DNA from: Ifrita kowaldi | Lineage: Eukaryota; Chordata; Aves; Passeriformes; Cinclosomatidae | Reading direction: 5' to 3' | NCBI GenBank assembly: GCA_013398055.1 | Contig: VZRS01000484.1 | Coordinates: 2,925 to 66,924, forward strand | DNA: 64,000 nucleotides | Shown: piece by piece, positions 22,641-34,600 of the stretch | How positions within the stretch are numbered: position 1 is the stretch's first letter | Layout: every line of letters starts with the position of its first letter | The notes under the pieces: model-generated | Told to the model about the DNA's origin: nothing | Databases searched by the model: none | Seen by the model: the letters and a program-made list of their open reading frames with translations, nothing else | Made by a program: the position numbers and the translations under genes

Positions 22641-25600
22641 GTAAGTTACTTGCTCTTCTCTCTTCTCTTCTCTTCTCTTCTCTTCTCTTCTCTTCTCTTC
22701 TCTTCTCTTCTCTTCTCTTCTCTTCTCTTCTCTTCTCTTCTCTTCTCTTCTCTTCTCTTCTCTTCTCTTCTCTTCTCTTCTCTTCTCTTCTCTTCTCTTC
22801 TCTTCTCTTCTCTTCTCTTCTCTTCTCTTCTCTTCTCTTCTCTTCTCTTCTCTTCTCTTCTCTTCTCTTCTCTTCTCTTCTCTTCTCTTCTCTTCTCTTC
22901 TCTTCTCTTCTCTTCTCTTCTCTTCTCTTCTCTTCTCTTCTCTTCTCTTCTCTTCTCTTCTCTTCTCTTCTCTTCTCTTCTCTTCTCTTCTCTTCTCTTC
23001 TCTTCTCTTCTCTTCTCTTCTCTTCTCTTCTCTTCTCTTCTCTTCTCTTCTCTTCTCTTCTCTTCTCTTCTCTTCTCTTCTCTTCTCTTCTCTTCTCTTC
23101 TCTTCTCTTCTCTTCTCTTCTCTTCTCTTCTCTTCTCTTCTCTTCTCTTCTCTTCTCTTCTCTTCTCTTCTCTTCTCTTCTCTTCTCTTCTCTTCTCTTC
23201 TCTTCTCTTCTCTTCTCTTCTCTTCTCTTCTCTTCTCTTCTCTTCTCTTCGGCACCCATTCAGCATAACAAATCTCATCTCTCATCCAGGAGACATACTT
23301 TTCCTCTTTATCAGGCTATCAGAGATGAAGGCAGTCGTCTTGCTAAGCATCCTACCTAAATGCTGGAGTACATGCTTTGACACTTCAGAGGAGTGAATAT
23401 CCTCCTAAAAGCACAGCCATTTCTGACACAACATGAGCTGCAAGGAGATTAATTATGTATTTTTTTTCCGTTTGTTTTGAACAGAAAAAAGAATTCAATC
23501 TATTAGAAGCCATGTGTTACTACAAATTATTAATGATACATTCTTCTCAGAGCTGTGTGGGATGCAATAACTCGAGACCATGTGCAGCATTCAAAGCTAC
23601 CATCACTGCACTTACACTTTTTCATTAGATATTATAATGGCATCGGCCTCTTCTCCCATCATATTTTTACCATGCACTGCAGATGAATGAGTCTGCCCTG
23701 AGATGAGCTTAGAAATACATAAAAGCAAAACCTGGGGGCACAGCCCTCTAATTGTCTTGACTACAACATGCTTTTACAGAATTGGAGATTTGACCCATGG
23801 AAAATTTTAACATAATAATCCAAATCCTTTTTTTCATCATGAAGAGGATTCTGTATGATAAACCATGATATATACAGAGGGGATTTCTTTCATCTATATG
23901 AGAAAAATGAGCCAGGAGAACAATTTTGACCATCTTCACCCTGTCAGCAGAGCAAACAGGTTCTTATAAACTAGTGCTCTTATCTTCGTCCTACCTTTTC
24001 CATAAATGGTTTTTGGGGCTGGTTTCTGATACCCTGTCACTGTTACGGCAGGAATGAGGAATAGAGAGAGAGAGATGTGGAAACATATGTGCAGTTGCAA
24101 AGTGAATTAACAGAAGCCTCACATATTTAAACTTTTTAAAGCTCTCACAATCTTGCTGAAAATGTGTAGTACACCAGGTGCTCTCCCTGGAGAGGTAAGC
24201 AGGACCCTGAAGGTGCAGCTGCCCAGCATCCCAACATGCAAGTGGCAGGTCCAGTCAGCTGTGGTATTCCTGGAGGCAGGCAGCAGCCACCCAGATAGGG
24301 TAAGCATCTTTCTGGTTTGAAATGTTACCAACTGCATCGAACTGGAAGAGAGAGGAAATCAGTACTGTCAGCCAAAGTCCTCTACATGAATGAAAGAGCA
24401 AAGATTTCCTGCAGCTAATTTCAAGTAAATTTCAGCAAGCAATTCTAGGTTTAGCAGAGGTATCTCAGCTCCAAAGATCTTCCTTCAGCCCTTCTTTTTC
24501 TGTGGTATTTTCTTTCAACCTGATTTGAAGGTTGCGGGTACTAAAGGGGACTCTTCAGCCATAGGGCTGTGACTGTACATTTTCAAAGTCAGGAGTTACA
24601 TAAAACAACTTTTCAACCGTGTTTCACATTCATATATGAAACCCAACCTTTAAGGAAATTGGCATTTTTTTAAAAGCACTTACCTACATTACGTCATTGT
24701 CCCTTACAAGAAATTTAGTTCCAGTGTTCCCTTTGGGTTGTCCACAATAGGAAATAGGTATGCTAAATGTTCATACCTATCAGAAATGAAGATTTTCTTC
24801 CCTACATCTCTGCACCCAATACAGACACTAGATGTTAATCAGTTTTAATCAGAATTCATGACCTGTCCTAGGCTTGTGGTCTTGCAAACTGCACTCAAGG
24901 TGTTTTAAAAAACATCCAGAGTCACCTGATATGTTTATCTTGGATGATGTGAAAAGGTGCCTGTCTCCTCAGTGGAGGACAGAAAATCACTTGGCAGGCG
25001 AGTCCCTATAGTAAAAAGGTCATTGTGGCATCAACAAGTAAACCGACCAGCCTGAAAATGCACAAAACACCGATCCCCTGGGTCTTTAAATCAAGAATCA
25101 GTGTAGAAATATGCCAGCAACAAGCACTGTACTTGTGAGCCCCTCATCCTCCATTGCAGGTTGGACAGACAGCAGCATTTGTCTGACCCAGCTGCTCAAG
25201 TAAATGTCTGTTTAAAAGGAGGCTCGTTACAGGCACAGTGATGTAAAGAGAAGCAGTCCATCTACAAGGAAGAGATAACCTCTATCAGCTGAGACACCAT
25301 GAGGCAAACCAACTGGCCATCTCTATTCATTCAGGTGGGAGTCTGGGGGTGAGTTGACTCTGCCTCCTCAGCTGCCCTGTGTGGCAGAAGACAGAGCAGC
25401 CGGTGCACAGCTCTTCACTTGGGGCAATCGATAGACAGTATCACAGTCTTGGCAACGGTGTATGCATTAACAAAGTGAAAAGCTGCTCTTCCTGAGGACT
25501 TGTGTGTCCAGTGTGGTCCATTACCATAAAAGAGCTGGGTGCTAGGCAGGGTCCCAGCATGAATGCACCTCTTACGCCATGCTCCCTGGGGCGGAAACAA

Positions 25601-28600
25601 GCGCTCCATGCTCCGCAGAGTGTCATGTGCCAAGGCATGCTACAGCATTGCTGGACTCAATGAGATGCTTTGCAAGCAGTCACTGCAATGGGCGTGAGAC
25701 AGTGGACCCTGTTCTGGTATCCTTGCAGGAGAAAACAATGTGAAGAAGATGAAAACAAATCTCCTGTTTTGTTGTTGCATGGAAATGAGAAGGGATCTGC
25801 CACTGATACTCAAAAAAACTTGTGCCTTACCCATGCCAAGACCTGGCATCACATCTAAAGCACTTCTATCTGGAACAGGTTCCATGACATACCTCCATAC
25901 GTCTGTTTTGTACACATACTGTATTAAAATGTAATTAATCTTAAATTCATCTTCTGCAGACAGCCTGCTGAGAACAGCATTGCTGACAATCTAGTTGTAC
26001 TCTGCTACATAGAGAGAAAAGACTGCTCTGAGATCACTGTGGTTTTCCAAGCAGTACTACAAGTAACTACTTAAAATCTCACCTCCTCTTCTTCCAGCCA
26101 TTCAAAGAAAATGTCAAAGCATGACTGCTTTGGATTAGGTTTTCTGCCTCTACTTGCATGTATTTGCCTACACAGGGTATGTATGGCTTTTAGCATTCAA
26201 AGCCAGCCATCATGCTGAAAGCTGAGAAGAACGTGTTCTCTGCTTGTCACAGTTGTGGTAGACAAATACAAATGAAGGACTTTAGGGTTCGGACTTTTTC
26301 CCAAAATTATATTAATTCATAACTACAGCTATGACAGGCCCATTAGATTCTGGAAACAAATGAGCAGAAAGAGAGACAGTTACAGCCCCTGTTTAACAGC
26401 AGGGTTCAGCTCAGTTTGCCTTATCCTCTGTGTGTAAGGACAACTTCATGCTGAGCTGTCTCATGTGTATGCCATTTCTGAGGGTCACATTTGCTTGAAG
26501 CCTGACCCCCAGGCACTCCCTGTGCATCAGAAGGGCACTGGCTGGTGATCTCTCCCACAGAGCACTGTCAGGCACTGCCAAGCCCTGCCAACCCAAGCAA
26601 GGGTGGACATCCAAGAGTACCTGGAAGAAAAATTCTCTTCTTATTTTGACTAAGAGCCCAGTCAGTTGGTGAGGCTAGAGTAATTAAGACATGAGGCATG
26701 ACATTTTCTGCAGCAGAGGTAATGCAAGCATTTTTCGTTGGCACAATGTAAAAGGAACCTGCTAGGTGCAAACTATTTGTCATCATGAATGATGGTTTTC
26801 ATTGCTCCTGTTGGCATTTGCAGGAGACCTTATCTGAAGGGGTGTATATGTGGTTGCACTGTTAAGTTATTAACAAAAAATACAGCTGTTGAGGTCCCTG
26901 CACATGGTGGAGTCCTGTAGCACTTTTCTCATTCATGTTCAGCCTTCCAGCTGCCACTGTCAGAGGTCATAATGACAAAAATGGGACTGCAAGTGACCAG
27001 TGGGAAGCCACAAAAGTGCTGAAAACAATGCCCAACAATGCATGAGTCATTTTGCACTTCCAGAAGCCAAAAAATACACCATTTTCCTGTATTTTGGGCT
27101 GCAAACACAAAACAAATGCTGTATCTGGAAAAATCTATTACGGACTGTTTTGATTCAATTGCACAGTGTGTAAAATGATTGTACATCCTAGGGACTGCAG
27201 GATTATCCCAAACCTAATCACATGCTTGCAAACAATCTCACTTTAAAGCTGCAGATGTTGTTGCTACAGTGTTGCTCCACATTTTTGGAAAGCAGCAAGA
27301 CAAGGTATTGTAAGAGTTTAGTAGGACAATAAAAAAAAGACTCACTTTGGGTTTTTTTCCTGAAAACTGGGTCTGTGCCTTGCTGTTGACAGAAAACAAG
27401 GGAAAAGATCCTCGCATGCTTTCTCTGAGTGCTCAGGTGCAGTTGCTATCTCTATAAGCAGCATACTAGCTTAGCAGCACAGATATTTTTGCCTTCTGTA
27501 CCCAGAACTTAACAAAACGTTGGATTCAAACTTATGCTTCCACTGGTTTCCCCTAAATCAGAGACTACAGCCCTGAAGGAGTTGGGGTTTTTTTGTTATT
27601 TTGGGTTGGTTTGTGAGGTTTTTTTAGGAAGTGCTTGGTAAGAGAACAACTTTTAAATGCAGGCATCTGTTGACATTGAAGCTGCCTTCACCTGCCTGCT
27701 CATTTCTCAGGTGATCTGCTCATCAAATATTAGGACTGTTGAACTCAGTCCTCAGGAGCTCAGACCTCTTTGCTGGGGAGTTCTCTATTTGAGTGAGAGC
27801 TCAAATAGAGCTTTTTTGCCGAAATTAAAAATTAGCCGTCAGTATACTGTGCCAGAAGTTAAAGTTGAGAAGGCAGGAAGCAAGGCTACGCCTGGCCCTG
27901 GGGTGCATCCTGCCCTCCTACTGTTGGCTTTTTCACAAAATCTTTGTCAGATCTGAATGCATTTAGAAGTTGATATCCTTGTTTTTAAATTATTTTGTTT
28001 CATAAGCTTTCTAGGGCTGCTTCTGCAGGTGTATTGAAAGGCCAGAAAGTTCAAGGTTTATTTTCTAGTTCTAATTCACCTCTTCCTTCTTAAACTGACC
28101 TTACAGCTTCTAGGTCATCCCCTCCCACCTTTCATTCCAGCACCGTCAAACATACAAAAATCAATGCTAGGTGTTATGTAGTAAACCCAGATCAACAGAC
28201 AAGTGATTCAAGGAAACAAATAAAAATATGCAGTGCACATAAGCACCTATTCATTTGTTATTCCCAATATAGTATCAGTATTTAGTGGATTAAACCATAA
28301 TCCCTGTAGTACATCCCGTACAAATCTTTTACAGATAGATATCTTTAACAACGTAAGCTTGACCATTCAACTGACTCTTTCAGCCCTTCTAGATTAAAGT
28401 ATCTTTTTTTTCCTTTCCTAATAATGCCTTTGCATTTATTTGTGGGCTTCCTACATAGCTTTTGTGAGTGATGTTTACTCTGTTTCTCCTTGAAAGACCT
28501 CCTCTAGCAAACCACGTATCTTTCCGGAAAGTTTTTTTTCACTGTCATCTTGCAAGAGCCAATTCAGTGAGACCAGAGCAGTGACACTGATGCAAAATGG

Positions 28601-31600
28601 TGCAACTGAGAAGAAAAACAGACTGGACACCTTTATAAAAGCTGAAAATCAGTAATTAGTGATCATGAATAGTAGTCATTAAAATTCAAGACAGAAAAAT
28701 TGTAGAAAGGATTCTAGACCAACAGATTCATTAGAGCTAAATCCCAAAATCTCTCTCCTGGTCACAGAACTCAGTGTGACCAATTTTCAACTCTGTGAAG
28801 AAAAAATAAAATTCCTCTCCATTAGCATGGGAAGATCTTGAAAATTGGGAAATTCGGGGCTAATTGAGCCATGAATTATTATTTTGGCTGTCTCCTATGT
28901 GCCAGACATTATCAAAATGCCGGTCTCACTAAACCAATTAAACATGCAACATGTGAATTCGCTAGCACAATGAAGTTAAGCACCATGGGTAGTATGGCTT
29001 CCTGACTAATACTACTTGCACACGCTTGCATGAAACATTATGATGGAGCTTTAGTTACCTAAATCTTACTGGCATCTTTTTATTTTATTTGACTTCTGCC
29101 CCACTCAGTGCAGAGTAGGGGCAGCTCACTTAGTGAGCAGCAATTCCACGGTTTGTTTTCTTGCAGCATGGTCCCCCAAGCTGTACTAAGTGGCAGTAGC
29201 TCTAACAAAAGAAAGGCTGATTTCCTTCTGAGATTTTTAGTTGTGGTCATCCAGCTTGGGCATTTCACAATAATTAAACAATTTTCTGTCGGACTGGTGA
29301 AAAGACTGTACTCTGTTGTTTGTACATGTGGGAATTCAGATCTTGAGCTCATGCATGTTCCTTAATTTTGGGTTACTAATCTGAGGCATCAAGGATTTGC
29401 AATAAAGCAGTTAAGCTAAAGCTTTTGGGGTGGTCTTGAACCTCATATTTCTTAGTTTCTCTGAGTTCTCTGAGGGTAAGTCCTGAGAGACAGTGAGTTC
29501 AGCTTCTCAGTAAAAACCTTTCCTCTCATTTTCTATCCCTGATCATAGACTTCAAGAGATCACTTGAGTTTTGTAACAGGCCTCCATTCCCTTACTTTTT
29601 GCTGTGCTGTCACAGCAGCGTGCAAATATAGAAAGAAAAAGCACAGGCAACCTTGCAGATAGACTGAGTGTGAGTCTCTAATAAGTACTCAGGGTTGGCT
29701 TTCTCAACCATCTTTCTACTGTTTTCCTTGTGATTTCAAATGCTGGAAAGGACAGTTAATAATTAATATCCTGAAATAACGATTTGTGTCTAGTCCTGTT
29801 TGTTGAAGCACCTGCCAACTGTGTGCAAAATACATGGAGGGCTATTTCAGGAGGTGTTATCCACCCTGAAGAATATAAAAACCACCTACATGCTATGTGT
29901 GGATGATTTTGGATTTTAATGGAGGACTGACTGCTTTTGTATGGTGACATAACACCCTTTCCCCCAGGAGCTAAGCATGTATGTCAGTTTATCCAAGCAG
30001 TCAGAGAGCAGCACTGTGCTGGAAGGCCACGTGAGGCCCTCTGACCCAGCATCTGGCGTTTCCATGAGATGTATCTTTGAAACAGTGGGACAAAGCTGGT
30101 GGCTTCACTCTTCCCAGGATCCCAGAGAACTGTGGGGACAGGGAGTCCTGCAATTTGCAGATCTTTGTGGAGGAACTTGAAGTCAAACAGTCTCAAGACC
30201 AGTGTTGGAGTCTGCATTGTGTCACAGTTCACAGGAGTCCTGATCTTCAGGGACTAGTGCAAAGCTACAACCTAGAAAAATAAAATTAGTTACCCAAGTC
30301 AAGTACCCACAGCCCCAGGCAGTAGTTGGAAGTCATGTCGCATGTGCAGGGCAAGAACAAGACTGCCTTTTTTTCACCACAATGAAAACTGGAAAATTGG
30401 AAAATACTGGGGGGAAAGGCAAGTAAGACACAAATCAAGTAGGAGACTCAGTCACCAGTTGTGCCAGTGAGTGGGAGGGCTGCCTACTCTGAAGCCCTCA
30501 CTGGCAACAGAAACTGGCATTTCTTCCCTTACTTCTTCCTTCCAGTCTCGCCTTTGGGGAATGCATGGGTTCAGTACCTGCTGCAGTGGCTTTTATATTC
30601 AGGCCTTTGCATTTAACGTGTGTATCTGGTTGGTCTCTGAATTACAGGAAGCCAAGGCTTTCTCAAGGAATACCTCTTGAGGACTTCGATACCCATGCAT
30701 TATACAGCCTAAGGAATATAGTTGGTACCCCTGTGTTTGCAGGCTTCTCTGGCACAGTCCCTGTTTCAATGCTGTGCTCCTCCCAGTACAAGGTTCTCTT
30801 GAACTCTCCACTCTCACCAGAAGTGATTGCTCCTGTCTCAGGGGCTTGTAGGGGGAGGAGTCTGATCTGACAGTGGCCAAAACCTCCAATATGTAAAGTT
30901 CCTGTCTCTAAAGCAAGTGAGTAGACACTGCTGAAAGCAGCAGATACAGATGCAATGGTACTCCCCCAGTCTGCTCTTCTGGGGAGAGAAGAATGCAGGT
31001 GGTTACAGACAGGGGGACCACAGAGCCTACACAGGCTAGTGCACTGCCTTTGTAGTAGCTGCTACACAGTGGAGAGACCCAAGGCAGATTGCCCTGCTTT
31101 CTCACAGTGAAAGAACACATACCTCTACAAGAACACATTCTTGGGGGGACCCAAGAAAGGCATGACCTCCAGGAGAAGCCAGTCGCATCAGATGGGAGTG
31201 CGATTCAACCCTAGCTGAAAAACACTTATGAGACATCACCTCCAACCATTCATAGAAAATCCTGAGCAACAAAGGTGTTCAGATATGCGCACTTGCCTAG
31301 ATGTATCTTCATCCTGATGGGCAACAAAATACTCAGGAGGTGTTTGTTCTTTTGTTATTCCTTTGTATTTTTGTATTTCTCCCCAGTCTTTCACCTTGAC
31401 TCTGGGCCCTCCTGTCTGATTTCCATCTTCCTCCTGAGGGTGCTTTGCTAAAGGGATTGAGATGAAGTACTTAAACTTTAGGTATTCCTACATAGTTGAT
31501 GTTACCATGGCAAGGTTTATTCCAGCTTGTTAACGGGACCCCTGAAATACAAAGTTTGTCCAGCGATACTTACCTGAATGTTGCCAAGGCAACCTGGGTA

Positions 31601-34600
31601 CTCCTCAAAATTACTGGTTCTGTGAGCCTTCAACCATTCAATGCATTTGAGCTGAGTTTTAGATAATCAGCTGAAGATAGTGGGCAGATTGGTGGTTCAG
31701 CAATGGAAAGGAGTGCCTGTGCAGTCATAGACTGAGAATACAAGCATTTGAAAGCTTGGTCAATTCCTTTGGATATTTTGAATAAGACCCCACTCAAAGA
31801 TCAGTGTCTCTGCTAATAAAGCTTTCCAAGTCTCCATGTCAATGTCTTTGTGTCACTTGACTGTTTCCCTCCTCGTCTTCAGATCCTCCGGTACAAAAAC
31901 AGTGGGGGAAAAAAAAAAATTAAAAATTAGCCAAAGTAGTACCAAAGTAGTCACACATGACTTCTGAGAGTTACCTGTTCAATTTGGGACTTTTCTGATC
32001 ATTGTCTTGAAATAATTCAGTGGCTGATTCAACTCCCACTTCTGTGGCTCTGTGAGAGGGCAAGAATTAACGACTCCTGCTGGTCACCTGTGTTAAGATC
32101 CAATTGTTAATAAGGTTCTTTAGAAATTCCTCTGCCTGAATTAAGGTGCAAATGAGACCATATGCCAGTGACAATAGTAAGGGTTTTATTTGATGGTAAA
32201 TATGAGAGNCAAGGAGGTTTCTGTGGCTGCAGCTTCTTTAAAACTTTATATCAATGTTGGAGGCATGAACTATTTCAGTCTCTGACAACCTGGTAATAAA
32301 GGCCTTGCTACAGAGATGACATGTAATCATATGATGTGACTACTAAACCAGGTAGGACTTGGGGTTTTTTTGTCCAGGTGATATGACCCAGGTAATTATG
32401 TGGCTAAGGGCAGTTATATTTCACTTAGATGTTGACCTGGCAAGGGAGAATCTATTGACAGGCAGTGGTGCTCAATGCAGGCAGATGTACATACATTGTA
32501 AGCTTTGAATTTAGGGCAGGAAAAAGAAAACCAAACTAAAACATTCACATGTCACAGCATGTGCACCAGAACAAACCAAACTGTCACTTTCCATGGGTCA
32601 AAGGTGGCTGTAGGAATAAACAGATATCCAGGGCAGAGGATTAACTGGAGTCAGGCTGGAGATAGAAAGGGGAGAAAATGACCCAGATAAATACAGGAAG
32701 GATTTAGAGAACAAGTGTTGCACTCACTAGTGACCACAGCTTTTCCAGCATTTTTAAATATCAGGAGCAAAATTACTTGTCTGAGCTGAACATTTGCAAA
32801 CCAGGAGAACAGCCAAGGGAGAGATGGAAAAGCACCTCTGGGAACGGATCATTTTCAGCCTCACCAGAATCTTTGCAGGGCTGCTTTCAGTGCTTTGCTG
32901 CACAGAAAGATGGGAGCTGACAGCTGGCCCAATGCAGGGAGAAGGTCATCGCCAAGGCTGACAGTGCCAAGACAGGAATCTTGAACAGAAAAAGCAGTGT
33001 GATAGGTAATTCAAGTTTTCTCCTGGGAGGAAAGTCATCCTCTCAACTAACCTTTGAACCCCTCTGCATAAACCAATGACACAGAGTGAGGGAAATGCCT
33101 CCAGCACTTCTCAAGCTCAGTAATTAGCTTTTACTTAGGCAAAGCTAAGTGACCAGTGATCTCCTGAGACAGAGTAAAGCACACACATGCTCCAGGTTAT
33201 TTGTTTGTGAGTGTCTATGTAACAGAAAAATGCATTCCCTTCTGTGCCAAGATGTTTTAGAGGTGTATACAGCACACAGGTGCTGATAAAGATGGCAGGA
33301 GCTGTAATTCTTCTGCAGCTCCGGAAAGGCAAGGCAACCAGCCCACTGCAAAGGCCAGAGTATTTCCTTACAGAATGCAAAGCTACATGGCTCAGTAAAC
33401 CACCCCTAAGATGGAAAGCTCCACAAACACCTCAGCTCTTAAATGCCTCTTGCTCTAATAGGAGATGGATTCAGACTCAAGATTCCCATGGCCCTCATCT
33501 CCTCGACAGCCCCAGCAAGCACTTTTTCCTTGGTTCCTCAAGGTCCTTCTCTAGAAAGGACTTAGCAAGAGAGCTACACCTGGACAAATGCCTGCCCAAT
33601 GTAAAGTCAGTGTCATGACTTTTGACACTGGCCAAATGCCAGGCACCCATGAAAGTCACTCACTCACCCTCCCCTGCCACAGCTGGGCAGAGGAGAGAAA
33701 AATAAATTGATGAAGGGTTCATGAGTTGAGATAAGGAATGCTTCAAGTGCAAAACAGGCTCAACTTAAAGTTGCAAAGTGAATTTATTACTAACAGAATC
33801 AGAGGAGGATAACAAGAAGTAAAATAAGCCCTTAAAGAACACCTTTTTCCCCCCAGCCCCTCCCTCCTTCCCACCCACAGTGCAGGGAGACAGAGCATGG
33901 GGGTTTGGTCAGGTCATCACCCGAGGTTTTCTTCCGCTGGTCAGAGAGAGAAGGCAATCCCCTGCTATGCCATGGGGTCCCTCCCACGGGAGACAGTTCT
34001 CCGTNCATAGTCAGCTTTGCTGCTTCTTCAACCCAGGCACTTCTGGCAAACTCAGATCCTTGATGAGTAATATTTTGTTCTGTCGTGCAATAAGAAGGAC
34101 CCATCAGGCTGCATCTGTTGACCAGCACTGCATATGGAAGCATTTTCTGTGTTTTGCCAAAATGTCAAATGCCATTTAAGAGCGCAGCAGCCTGAAGGCA
34201 AGGATGAGAATAGTCTCTGAACAGCCAGGAAAACATCCTGAAGTGATATATTTTTTTCACCCAAGCTAAGAGAGACATAAGCAGCCCAAAGCCCAAGTTA
34301 GACCTTGTGTTTTTGCTGCTATCTAAACACAAGACAAGGAAGACAATTGTTACTCTCTAGGTAAGCTTTTAAGAACTCAAAATGATAAGTTTTCCTTTGA
34401 CTGCAAAACAAATCTAAGCACAGTAGCCCTGTGAAAAGGAGGCAAGGCAGACATAAGACAATAAATTTAATGCTACGTGAAATACCTGGCTGAAGAATTA
34501 TTTGGAGTCAAAGCTGATTAGCCAGGTCATTAGTATCTGGCACACAAATAAACAGGTAAGGACAACAAACTGTTTTGTGAATACAGAAGTCAGCCCTAGA

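Larger units (their letters stand above)
23251..33610. other. Intron 2, first part: no gene seen
   Basis: About 10 kb of AT-rich intronic DNA without recognisable exons. There is a perfect 11-bp hairpin at 27783-27810, a T/G-rich run near 27585-27640, and a single N at 32209. Short open frames on both strands look like chance. Confidence 0.5.

Noticed and set aside
22414..23396. Very long open frames on both strands (Glu/Lys/Arg or Ser/Leu/Phe repeats)
   Set aside because: They come from the stop-free TCTTC/AAGAG microsatellite; only the exon 2 part (22501-22640) is real coding sequence.
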